From the NCBI GenBank assembly GCA_030538275.1, contig JAUNUH010000001.1, forward strand, positions 62,001-126,000: DNA of 64,000 nt, in the 5' to 3' direction. A program made the translations under genes and the position numbers. The stretch comes from Flavobacteriaceae bacterium (GTDB lineage Bacteria; Bacteroidota; Bacteroidia; Flavobacteriales; Weeksellaceae). Positions 54,019-61,731 of the stretch are shown one piece after another. The notes beneath the pieces are model-generated. The model was not told where the DNA came from, did not search any database, and saw nothing but the letters and a program-made list of their open reading frames with translations. Numbering within the stretch: position 1 is the stretch's first letter; each line of letters begins with the position of its first letter.

Positions 54019-54366
54019 TCAAGATTTGGTTCCAAAAATTCCACCTAAAACAGAGGTAATTATCGATAACAATATACTGAAACCCAAAGCCCACCAAAAG
54101 TTGACCACATCCATTCCGTCCATCAAATAGTCAACCAATAAAACCATTAAAGCATTGATAACCAATGAAAATAATCCCAAAGTTATAATGGTAATCGGAA
54201 TCGTAAGTGTAGTAAGAATGGGTTTCACAATCGCATTCACAATGCCAAAAATCACTGCAAAAATAAGTGCAGATTCAAATCCTGTAAAAGAAACACCTTC
54301 CAAAACATATTCGCCTAAAACAAAGGCAGCAACAGCTGTAATGAGTAAATTAATAAGTAAATTCAT
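54019..54366 (-). CDS. Phage_holin_4_2 family small membrane protein
   Basis: 115 residues with four hydrophobic helices (about 2-22, 30-48, 55-78, 88-110) and the family core FGIVNAIVKPILTTLTIPIT followed by ITLGLFSLVINALMV. Despite the name these are widespread chromosomal 4-TM proteins in non-phage context, and no other phage gene is near. Function unknown. Confidence 0.85.
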   Translation of the reverse strand: MNLLINLLITAVAAFVLGEYVLEGVSFTGFESALIFAVIFGIVNAIVKPILTTLTIPITIITLGLFSLVINALMVLLVDYLMDGMDVVNFWWALGFSILLSIITSVLGGIFGTKS

Positions 54367-54545
54367 AATTCAATTTTTAGTAAATATAAGTATATCAAAT
54401 TAATAGAAAAAACAATTCAAACATTTTCTTAAGCAATTAAATTACAGCTATTTAAATTTTTCTATAACAGAGTTTAACATAGATTAACATGTTTTTGACA
54501 GTGGTTTTGCAACATTCTTGATTGTTGTCTCTTCAAAATTATACT

Positions 54546-55406
54546 ATGACAAAACCAATTTTGATTTTAGGGATTGCGGCAATTTCATTGTCGTCATGTG
54601 TTTCTAAAAAGAAATACGTGGAAATGGAAAACAATTATCACGAAACATTGGCCGCAAAAGACCTATGTGAGGCACGTATGACAGTTGTACAACAACGTGT
54701 AGATGATTATTATGCCAAGATTAATTCGCTTACGGCAGAAAATGAAGCCAAATTAGAGTATGTAGAAGGTGTAACCGCATTATCCAATAAATCTCGTGCA
54801 GCCATGCGTGAAACGCTTAAAAATGTGGATCCAGCGCAATTGGCTCAAGCCAAAACTTTGGAAGATTCTCTGAATCTGGCCGTTGAATATCGATTGAAGC
54901 GAAATCTAGACGCTGGAACCGGCACAGAAAACGATGATATTGATATATCTATTGACAAAACGGTAGTAATGATCAATATTTCAGACAAATTACTTTTCCA
55001 GTCGGGTAGTGCCAATGTCAATAAAAAAGCTTATCCATTGTTACAAAAATTGGCCAACGTAATCAACTCAGAACCAGCTATGGAAGTGATGATTGAAGGA
55101 CATACAGATGATCAGAAAATACGTAAATCAAACTTCAAAGACAACTGGCAGCTAAGTGTAGAACGAGCGACAGCCATTGTGAGATTATTACAAGATAAAT
55201 ATAATGTGGCTGGTGAAAAAATGATAGCATCGGGTAGGAGCAGTTACAACCCCATTGTAAGCAATGATACCTGGGAAAACCGAGCTACCAACCGTCGAAC
55301 CAGAATTGTAATTCTTCCAAATCTCGACAAATTCTTTGCTATGCTCGAGGCGCAAGGTGAAATTGATGTTCAAAACCGAAATGTTGAACAACCATCAGAT
55401 TTATAA
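54546..55406 (+). CDS. OmpA-family peptidoglycan-binding lipoprotein
   Basis: 286 residues from the ATG at 54546 (MTKPILILGIAAISLSSC, Cys18); the in-frame TTG at 54522 is upstream of this. After the lipobox comes a coiled-coil (about 25-75) and a C-terminal OmpA domain: LLFQSGSANVNKKAYPLLQK, EVMIEGHTDDQKI, WQLSVERATAIVRLL and NRRTRIVILP. It anchors the outer membrane to the cell wall. Terminated by a hairpin shared with mazG. Confidence 0.92.
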   Translation: MTKPILILGIAAISLSSCVSKKKYVEMENNYHETLAAKDLCEARMTVVQQRVDDYYAKINSLTAENEAKLEYVEGVTALSNKSRAAMRETLKNVDPAQLAQAKTLEDSLNLAVEYRLKRNLDAGTGTENDDIDISIDKTVVMINISDKLLFQSGSANVNKKAYPLLQKLANVINSEPAMEVMIEGHTDDQKIRKSNFKDNWQLSVERATAIVRLLQDKYNVAGEKMIASGRSSYNPIVSNDTWENRATNRRTRIVILPNLDKFFAMLEAQGEIDVQNRNVEQPSDL

Positions 55407-55429
55407 TGTAAAAATATCTCAAAAAGCAA

Positions 55430-55461
55430 AAAAAACCAGGATGCTACATTCTGGTTTTTTT
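55430..55461. terminator. Bidirectional intrinsic terminator
   Basis: AAAAAACCAG (55430-55439) pairs with CTGGTTTTTT (55451-55460). It lies between the convergent OmpA and mazG genes. Confidence 0.85.
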
Positions 55462-55476
55462 GTTTTTTATTGAAAA

Positions 55477-56244
55477 TTAATATTCCTCTTTAGCTCTATT
55501 CCAAAGCGCATCCTGTTCTAGCAAAGACATTTCGCTAAAAACTTTTCCCTCCAGAACAGCCATTTTTTCCATAGATTGAAAACGCTGCAAAAACTTTTTA
55601 TTTGTCCGCTCCAATGCATTTTCTGGATTGATGCCGATGTATCGCGCATAATTGATCAAGGCAAAGAAAATATCACCCATTTCTTTTTCGCGACTATCCA
55701 GGTCTTTTTCATCCTTGAATTCCGCAATTTCCTCTTCAACTTTAGCCCAAGTATCTTCAGAATTTTCAAATTCAAAACCAACACCTTTGGCCTTTTCCTG
55801 CATACGAAACGCCTTCACCATGGCAGGTAATCCTTTGGGAACACCCTCCATCACAGATTTTTTGCCCTCTTTCAGTTTCAATTTCTCCCAATTGCGCTTT
55901 ACTTCCTCCTCATCTGCCACCTGCACATCCCCATAAATATGCGGATGCCGATGAATCAATTTATCACAAATCCCATTCAAAACACTGGTCACATCAAACG
56001 CAGCTTTTTCTGATCCAATTTTACAATAAAACACCAAATGCAAGAACAAATCGCCCAATTCCTTTTGAATTTCGGGCATGTCATTTTCCAGTACAGCATC
56101 ACCCAGCTCATACATTTCTTCAATGGTAAGATGTCGCAAACTTTCCATCGTTTGCTTGCGATCCCATGGACATTTTTCACGCAAATCATCCATGATGTCC
56201 AGCAATCGTCCAAACGCATCCAGCTGTTCCTTACGAGAATTCAC
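55477..56244 (-). CDS. mazG: MazG nucleoside triphosphate pyrophosphohydrolase
   Basis: 255 residues from a GTG start at 56244. Two MazG folds: the first has CPWDRKQTMESLRHLTIEEM, then YELGDAV and the metal-binding EIQKELGDLFLHLVFYC (E-x-x-E...E-x-x-D); the second has EEEIAEFKDEKDLDSREKEM with GDIFFALINYARY. It hydrolyses (d)NTPs to monophosphates and cleans damaged nucleotides. It follows the DUF5606 gene by 3 bp in an operon with def. Confidence 0.94.
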   Translation of the reverse strand: MNSRKEQLDAFGRLLDIMDDLREKCPWDRKQTMESLRHLTIEEMYELGDAVLENDMPEIQKELGDLFLHLVFYCKIGSEKAAFDVTSVLNGICDKLIHRHPHIYGDVQVADEEEVKRNWEKLKLKEGKKSVMEGVPKGLPAMVKAFRMQEKAKGVGFEFENSEDTWAKVEEEIAEFKDEKDLDSREKEMGDIFFALINYARYIGINPENALERTNKKFLQRFQSMEKMAVLEGKVFSEMSLLEQDALWNRAKEEY

Positions 56245-56247
56245 AAT

Positions 56248-56682
56248 CTATTCTTCAGAAGATTCAATAGCCGGTGTATCTGTATTTTCTGTAGCATTAT
56301 CAGGGCCAATGATGCCGCAGTTCAATAGAATATTATACCATTGAAAAAGCTTTTTCAAATCGGTTTTATAAACTCTGGCTGCATCATAATCAGGCAAAAT
56401 CCCAGACATATAGTTGCGCAAATCAGTTTCAGAAGATTTATGATCAATAGCTTCACCACCATTTTCTTTATCATAAATTTTCTTGAAAACATCTGCCAAT
56501 GGCACTTCCTCGTCAAGCGTATATATGGCAATATTACTCAATAAACTCACATTAGCCGTTGCAGAAACCGCAGTTCTTTTACGGGTTTCCAAATTTTCGG
56601 CAATAAATCCGTTCTTAGATTGGGTAACCAGCGTAAACAAACCGGGCTTTCCCGAAATCGAAATTACTTTATCAATATTCAT
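56248..56682 (-). CDS. DUF5606 domain protein
   Basis: 144 residues. The N-terminal half (ISGKPGLFTLVTQSKNGFIA, ENLETRKRTAVSA) is the small beta-barrel of DUF5606, which is conserved next to def and mazG in Flavobacteriia; the C-terminal third has a helical stretch (LKKLFQWYNILLNCG) and an acidic tail. No signal peptide. Function unknown, but the constant operon neighbours suggest a link to translation or nucleotide quality control. Confidence 0.85.
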   Translation of the reverse strand: MNIDKVISISGKPGLFTLVTQSKNGFIAENLETRKRTAVSATANVSLLSNIAIYTLDEEVPLADVFKKIYDKENGGEAIDHKSSETDLRNYMSGILPDYDAARVYKTDLKKLFQWYNILLNCGIIGPDNATENTDTPAIESSEE

Positions 56683-56687
56683 ATTTA

Positions 56688-57260
56688 TTATTTTGGGAAA
56701 CGCATCTTATAATCCACATCTACATTCCCGATTTTCACATTATTTAATTTCTTTTTAATCAATCTTTTCTTGAAAGGACTCAAATAATCCGTAAAAAGTA
56801 CACCTTCAATATGATCGTATTCATGTTGAATTACACGTGCTGCAAGACCAGAAAAAACTTCGGTTTTTTCAGCAAAATTTTCATCCAAATACCTCAAAGT
56901 CAGCGTTTCATGACGCAAAACATCTTCTCGAACACCTGGAATACTCAAACAACCTTCATTAAACTTCCACAATTCACCCGTTTCTTCAATCTTTTCTGCA
57001 TTGATAAAAACACGCTTGAAGTCCTCAAACTCCGCCTTCACCTCTTCATCCTCCTCGTCCTCTGCAAACGCCCTGATATCCACCACAAACAAACGAATTG
57101 CCAAGCCAATTTGCGGCGCCGCAAGTCCTACACCACTGGCAGCATACATCGTCTCGAACATATTGTCAATCAATTCTTTAAGATTTGCGTAATCAACAGG
57201 AACAGATTCACATTTTTTTCGTAAAACTTGGTCTCCATAAGCCCTCACGGGTAAAATCAT
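56688..57260 (-). CDS. def: Peptide deformylase
   Basis: 190 residues. All three motifs are present: GVGLAAPQIG, EGCLSIPG (Cys metal ligand) and QHEYDHIEGVLF (two His ligands, catalytic Glu). It removes the N-formyl group from nascent proteins. First gene of the def-DUF5606-mazG operon, with gaps of 5 and 3 bp. Confidence 0.96.
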   Translation of the reverse strand: MILPVRAYGDQVLRKKCESVPVDYANLKELIDNMFETMYAASGVGLAAPQIGLAIRLFVVDIRAFAEDEEDEEVKAEFEDFKRVFINAEKIEETGELWKFNEGCLSIPGVREDVLRHETLTLRYLDENFAEKTEVFSGLAARVIQHEYDHIEGVLFTDYLSPFKKRLIKKKLNNVKIGNVDVDYKMRFPK

Positions 57261-57346
57261 CTCAACATATTTTGGGCACCAAATATAAGCAAAAAAGCCA
57301 AAATCAGATACAGAAAACCTGGTTCATTAATTTTATTTAGGAGCTT

Positions 57347-57500
57347 TTTCACGCTTTACGCTATATCCCAAGGCTTGTATGCCTATAAAATAACGCTGTA
57401 CAGGGATTTCCACTACATTACAATCCCTGTACAGCGCATTTTATAGAGGCATACAAGCCTTGTGATGCCGCTACAATCGTGGCTAGGGCTTCGCGCTTGG
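57347..57500. repeat. Flavobacterial hairpin repeat, variant C
   Basis: Fills half of the 329-bp gap between def and the DUF808 gene. Outer arms CAAGGCTTGTATGCCT (57369-57384) and AGGCATACAAGCCTTG (57447-57462) and inner arms CGCTGTACAGGGATT (57394-57408) and AATCCCTGTACAGCG (57422-57436) are perfect. Flanks ACGCTTTACGCTATATC and GCCGCTACAATCG resemble the GCTTTCTGCTGCAATC and GCGACAATCACTACCG blocks of copies A and B, but GGCGGTTC is missing, so it is a related subtype. Confidence 0.65.
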
Positions 57501-57589
57501 CATTTTTACAAAATTTAAAAGATTATATATGTTTTTTGTATTAAATTTCTTCAATTAATAATACTTTTGAACTTCAATTAAAAATAGTT

Positions 57590-58456
57590 ATGGCATCAGG
57601 AATTTTTGCAGTTTTAGACGATATCGCCGTATTGATGGACGATGTGGCGGTCGCCAGTAAAATCGCCACCAAAAAAACCGCCGGAATTCTCGGTGATGAT
57701 CTCGCCGTGAATGCCGACAAAGCCACTGGATTTGTCTCTTCCCGCGAGTTGCCCGTACTCTGGGCCATCACCAAAGGCTCTTTTATCAACAAACTCATCA
57801 TTGTACCCGTAGCCTTACTATTAAACTACTTTTTGCCCATTGCAGTCAAAATTATTTTGATTATTGGTGGATTGTACCTGGCATACGAAGGCATAGAAAA
57901 AATTATACACTGGATTTTTCAAAAAAAACATGAACATACACTCGAAAAAGCAGAATCTTCAGTAGAAGCCGAAGAACTCGAAAAATCAAAAATTAAATCA
58001 GCCGTTTCAACCGACTTTATTCTATCTGTAGAAATTGTGATTATTGCATTAGGATCTGTACTGGACAGAAGTTTGATGGTACAAATTCTCACCGTAGCCG
58101 TAGTTTCCATCATTGCAACCGTGGGCGTATATGGACTTGTTGCCTTGATTGTACGCATGGATGATTTTGGTTATAAATTAATCAAAACTTCCAGAGGAAA
58201 AGGGATTTTGAGACATGTAGGACGAGGATTGGTCATGGCTTTGCCAGTCGTTATCAGAATATTAGGCGTTGTGGGAACTATTGCGTTAATTCTTGTTGCC
58301 GGCGGAATCTTCAAACATAATATCGATTATTTTCATGATTTCTTACCCAATATTCCTAGTTTGTTATCCGATGCCATATTGGGAATTCTGGGTGGTCTCA
58401 TCAGTTTTGGTATTTTTAGTGGAATTCAAAAAGTTTGGAAATTACGAAATCATTGA
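57590..58456 (+). CDS. DUF808 (YedI-like) inner-membrane protein
   Basis: 288 residues. The N-terminal signature MASGIFAVLDDIAVLMDDVA, with KKTAGILGDDLAVNA, identifies DUF808. Several membrane helices follow (about 70-100, 145-190, 218-240, 262-280) with a charged loop containing HEHTLEKAESSVEAEELEKS. Function unknown, widespread in bacteria. Confidence 0.94.
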   Translation: MASGIFAVLDDIAVLMDDVAVASKIATKKTAGILGDDLAVNADKATGFVSSRELPVLWAITKGSFINKLIIVPVALLLNYFLPIAVKIILIIGGLYLAYEGIEKIIHWIFQKKHEHTLEKAESSVEAEELEKSKIKSAVSTDFILSVEIVIIALGSVLDRSLMVQILTVAVVSIIATVGVYGLVALIVRMDDFGYKLIKTSRGKGILRHVGRGLVMALPVVIRILGVVGTIALILVAGGIFKHNIDYFHDFLPNIPSLLSDAILGILGGLISFGIFSGIQKVWKLRNH

Positions 58457-58539
58457 ATTTTGTAATGAAATAGATTAAGACAAATCATTGAAAAAGATGA
58501 ATTTAATCGATTAAAAATTAATTATAAAAATCAAAAAAA

Positions 58540-58567
58540 ACGCTGTAATCCAATTGAACCACAGCGT
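58540..58567 (-). terminator. Intrinsic terminator of ric
   Basis: Plus-strand ACGCTGT (58540-58546) pairs with ACAGCGT (58561-58567); on the minus strand the hairpin is followed by eight T. It is placed just after the ric stop at 58607. Confidence 0.8.
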
Positions 58568-58606
58568 CTAACATTGACAATAAAAATTAAAAAAATGAAA
58601 AATCGG

Positions 58607-59320
58607 TTAGTTAATCTCTAGCAATTCTTCTGCTATCATAATTGATTTTGGGAACAAAATATTGTTTTCTAAATGAATATGACGATGTAAATCTTCTTCA
58701 AATTCCTTCAATAATGCAAATGTTACTGCATAGGTGTTACAAGCATCGGCAGGCGGTGTGTAGTTATTGCTCAATTCCATAATTTCATGAAATCTCTCGC
58801 CTTCATTCAAGTGTTCGTGCATCATTTCATCTACCATGGCTTTCATGTTTCCTTTTACACCTTCGCCTTTTTGTGATACCATTTTGCGAATTTGTGGGAA
58901 AAGCATCAATTCTTCTTTTTTCATGTGCATGGTGAGTTCACCGGCAGTTTCTTGAAAAAGTTGATTGATTTGGTGTAATTCTGGATGACGCCCTCCATGA
59001 ACACGGCAAATTTTGTCGAGATAGGGCTGGATTTCCGGAATTTTATTCTCGACATAGCGGTGATGCTTTTTTTGAATATAATCTGCCAATAAGTCCAAAT
59101 CCCAACTATCAAAATCGGGTTCACCTAGAGTTTGTTCCTTGTTTACAGCGTTCAGACTGCTAACTACTTTTTCTGTATCGAGTTCTTTTTTGTCGCAAGC
59201 CTCACCTATAGTTCTATTTCCTTGACAACAAAAATCGATGTCATATTTTTTGAATATGGATGCATATTGATAATTTTCTGCTACCAATTGTCCAATAATG
59301 TCTGTGGATTGTACATTCAT
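58607..59320 (-). CDS. ric: Iron-sulfur cluster repair di-iron protein (Ric/ScdA/YtfE)
   Basis: 237 residues. N-terminal ScdA_N domain with IFKKYDIDFCCQGNRTIGEA (paired Cys), followed by a hemerythrin-like four-helix bundle with metal ligands in YIQKKHHRYVENKIP, VHGGRHPELHQINQLF, LTMHMKKEELMLFP, MMHEHLNEGERFHEIM and EEDLHRHIHLENNILFP. It repairs Fe-S clusters damaged by nitric oxide or peroxide. A 24-bp near-palindrome 93 bp upstream is shared with ccoN, and an Rrf2 regulator gene lies directly upstream on the same strand. Confidence 0.94.
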   Translation of the reverse strand: MNVQSTDIIGQLVAENYQYASIFKKYDIDFCCQGNRTIGEACDKKELDTEKVVSSLNAVNKEQTLGEPDFDSWDLDLLADYIQKKHHRYVENKIPEIQPYLDKICRVHGGRHPELHQINQLFQETAGELTMHMKKEELMLFPQIRKMVSQKGEGVKGNMKAMVDEMMHEHLNEGERFHEIMELSNNYTPPADACNTYAVTFALLKEFEEDLHRHIHLENNILFPKSIMIAEELLEIN

Positions 59321-59412
59321 TTATACTGATTTTTAAAGATTAATTTTATAAATTCATTCATGGATTGTAAATTTTTCATTCAAAATATCTTCACAATCAT
59401 AAGATGGGACTA

Positions 59413-59436
59413 ATTTAAGACAAATTTGTCGTAAAT
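59413..59436. promoter_or_regulatory. Near-palindromic operator upstream of ric
   Basis: 24 bp: ATTTAAGACAAA followed by TTTGTCGTAAAT, a full-length inverted repeat with one mismatched pair and a perfect GACAAATTTGTC centre. The same motif, 20 of 24 bases equal, lies at 63564-63587 ahead of ccoN. The Rrf2 gene between them is the natural candidate binder. Confidence 0.65.
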
Positions 59437-59518
59437 AAAAATTAAAAAATATGATAAATGTTAGAAATTCAAAATCCAACAAAAATTTCAGTAAAAGAAA
59501 GCCGAAAAGTTACAATCC

Positions 59519-59953
59519 TTATCTTATTAGTGTAGTTTTACCATCTTTGATTCCCATGGCCAAATCATAAACACTGGTTTGTTGCAACATATTTTTGAGT
59601 TCGTTTCGTACAGTGGCAAATTTTTCGTGAACAGGGCAGGGCTTTTCTGGGCTACATGTTTCTAGACCTAGGCCACAACCTCGGAAAATAGCATCGCCAT
59701 CGATAGCTTCTACGATTTGAATGAGTTTGATTTCGTCTAATCGGTCGGCATCCATATAGAATCCACCATACGGGCCTGTTAGAGAATTTACAATTTCATG
59801 TTTTGTAAGTAATCCCAGAACTTTGGCAGTAAACGCTTCTGGAGAGCCAGCGTTTTCTGCTATTTCTCCTATTTTTACTCTTCGCTGGTTCATGGATTGT
59901 ACTGCTATATAGATTATAGCTTTGATTCCGTGTTCACAAGCTTTCGAAAACAT
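59519..59953 (-). CDS. Rrf2 family transcriptional regulator
   Basis: 144 residues: winged-helix N terminus (FSKACEHGIKAIIYIAVQSM, VKIGEIAENAGSPEAFTAKV) with the Rrf2 signature GPYGGFYMD, and a C-terminal three-Cys loop CGLGLETCSPEKPCPVH that would hold a 2Fe-2S or 4Fe-4S cluster, as in IscR and NsrR. Between ric and the ccoNO operon, which is the context of NO-sensing NsrR in other phyla. The inferred targets carry the shared motif; direct sensing of NO is inference. Confidence 0.9.
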   Translation of the reverse strand: MFSKACEHGIKAIIYIAVQSMNQRRVKIGEIAENAGSPEAFTAKVLGLLTKHEIVNSLTGPYGGFYMDADRLDEIKLIQIVEAIDGDAIFRGCGLGLETCSPEKPCPVHEKFATVRNELKNMLQQTSVYDLAMGIKDGKTTLIR

Positions 59954-60031
59954 ATATGATAGATAAATAGCAAAATTACTGATTTAAAGTCTTTTGTTAT
60001 TAAAACATGATATTATTTAGTAATTTTATCA

Positions 60032-60454
60032 TTAGAAAAATGATTTATACGATTCCTGATTCCAGTTCATTATTAGATAAAAGGCAAAAAACGCGACAAA
60101 TAAAATGACAAGTGCCCAAATCCATGATGGAATTCCTTTGGGTGTTTCTGAACCATAAACGACAAATTGATCTTTTCCTTCGCTTCCGTAAGAATTTACG
60201 ATTACCGAAATTTCTTCTGATACCACATCGTTTTCATTCAATCCTACAACCGAAATTGTAGGCCCATTTTTCACCTCAAACGGAATTATTTTGATACCTT
60301 CTACACCACCAGAAGATTTGGCAACGATACGTAATTTGTGTTTACCATCAGGTATTTTGGTAGTATCCAAAATAAATTTTACAGGCGTATTGAGCGTGAT
60401 AAACGGATCTGTTTCGTCGTCTAGATAAACATTTATTTTATTACGTGGTTCCAT
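60032..60454 (-). CDS. Tail-anchored membrane protein of the cbb3-like oxidase operon
   Basis: 140 residues with an N-terminal immunoglobulin-like beta domain (NKINVYLDDETDPFITLNTP, GKHKLRIVAKSSGGVEGIKI) and one C-terminal helix (about 112-130, WIWALVILFVAFFAFYLIM). No signal peptide or haem motif. It follows the 87-residue gene by 6 bp in the ccoN-ccoO operon and is probably an accessory subunit facing the cytoplasm or periplasm; function unknown. Confidence 0.65.
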   Translation of the reverse strand: MEPRNKINVYLDDETDPFITLNTPVKFILDTTKIPDGKHKLRIVAKSSGGVEGIKIIPFEVKNGPTISVVGLNENDVVSEEISVIVNSYGSEGKDQFVVYGSETPKGIPSWIWALVILFVAFFAFYLIMNWNQESYKSFF

Positions 60455-60460
60455 TTCCCT

Positions 60461-60724
60461 TTATTTTAAAATTGAATATTTAATATGATTTTTATTTTTT
60501 TCTTTGGGAAAAATCAAAAATTTCAGACTATATATTAAGGTAAGTAAGACAATAATAATTCCCGAGGCAAAAAGTAAATAATCTACATTTCCATCAGGTC
60601 CGCGCCCATGAGAGAATATTTCCCAAAATTTTGAGCGGTCGCTACCTTTATTACACATATCACAGGCTATTGAAAAATGAACCCAAATCATCAGAATTCC
60701 GCTGAAAAAGTATTTTTTATTCAT
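60461..60724 (-). CDS. Small two-helix CxxC membrane protein in the oxidase operon
   Basis: 87 residues: N-terminal helix (FFSGILMIWVHFSIA) leading straight into CDMCNKGSD, a loop, then a second helix (about 48-72, YLLFASGIIIVLLTLIYSLK) and a basic tail. CxxC without a following His is not a haem c site; it may bind metal or a thiol. Placed 8 bp after ccoO, unlike classical CcoQ. Function unknown. Confidence 0.65.
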   Translation of the reverse strand: MNKKYFFSGILMIWVHFSIACDMCNKGSDRSKFWEIFSHGRGPDGNVDYLLFASGIIIVLLTLIYSLKFLIFPKEKNKNHIKYSILK

Positions 60725-60732
60725 ATCTGTAT

Positions 60733-61731
60733 TTATTTGCTCAAGGAATCTCGAATTTGTTTTACATCCGCCTCGGTTACGGGTTGTGCACCTTCGCCAA
60801 AATGTTCTCTTTCATAATTTACAATGGCAGCAATTTCTGCATCTGATAGGTTTTCGCCCTGTGGAGGCATTGCACCATAATTAGGATTGGCATTATATCC
60901 ATTCAAAACCACATTCACATGTTGAAAAAAGTTTTGATTTTTTACAATCGGACTGTTTTTCAAACTAGGAAATGCACCAGGAAGACCGTCACCACCAGGT
61001 TGATGACAAGCCGAACAGGTATTTTTGTATAAAATTTCGCCATCGGGTAATCCGTCTTTTGAGGCATCTCCTGCAGCTGCTTTTTCTACCCGTGTACTGG
61101 GAATAAATTCTACACTGCCGGGTTCTGGTAAATCTGCTTGTTTCAAACTCAATAAATATTGTACTAAATAAACCGCATCTGCCTTGGCAACTACTTTGGC
61201 ATTTTTATTTTTGAGCATTTCCTTCGGAACATTCAAAACAACATCCTCTTCTTTTAGCAAAAATTCTTCTTTTTCTTCAAACATCCAGGGATAGGCAGGC
61301 ATAATAGATTCTTTTACCACAAGTCTCGGGTTATAGAGGTGTAGCATGTGCCAACCTATATCTGCCTGGCGTTTGCCCACATTGGTAAGGTCTGGACCGG
61401 TTCGTTCACTCCCCAAAAGCGATGGTGATTGACGCCAAATGTCTTGTCGCTTTTTGGAATAATAAAAATCAGAAGCCAAAGACGGGCGATCTCCCCACAT
61501 TTTATCCATTTCTATACTGCGCACTTGTTGCGTATGGCAAGCCATACAGTTTTCTCTAACATATATTTTTAAACCTTCTTTCTGGCCATAGTCTAGCGGT
61601 TCCATCGACTCAAGCGGTTGTGTTTTTTGAATATTCGTCGCCGGAATTATAGACACAATCATACTGAGCGCAAAAAAGCCTAAAAATGAACTTAAGGCCA
61701 AATTCCTGAGGTTATTTCCAATTCTAAACAT
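60733..61731 (-). CDS. ccoO: CcoO-like cytochrome c fused to a second cytochrome c domain
   Basis: 332 residues: an N-terminal anchor helix (about 12-30), a CcoO-type monohaem domain with CMACH (62-66), GPDLTNVG and the axial Met145 in IMPAYPW, then a second class I cytochrome c domain with CSACH (240-244) and Met289 in GAMPPQG. Classical CcoO has one haem and CcoP two, so this dihaem protein may combine both electron-transfer tasks. It overlaps the end of ccoN by 8 bp. It delivers electrons to the catalytic subunit. Confidence 0.9.
   Translation of the reverse strand: MFRIGNNLRNLALSSFLGFFALSMIVSIIPATNIQKTQPLESMEPLDYGQKEGLKIYVRENCMACHTQQVRSIEMDKMWGDRPSLASDFYYSKKRQDIWRQSPSLLGSERTGPDLTNVGKRQADIGWHMLHLYNPRLVVKESIMPAYPWMFEEKEEFLLKEEDVVLNVPKEMLKNKNAKVVAKADAVYLVQYLLSLKQADLPEPGSVEFIPSTRVEKAAAGDASKDGLPDGEILYKNTCSACHQPGGDGLPGAFPSLKNSPIVKNQNFFQHVNVVLNGYNANPNYGAMPPQGENLSDAEIAAIVNYEREHFGEGAQPVTEADVKQIRDSLSK

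Noticed and set aside
54019..54366. Prophage remnant because of the holin family name
   Set aside because: No other phage gene is nearby and this family is common on ordinary chromosomes.
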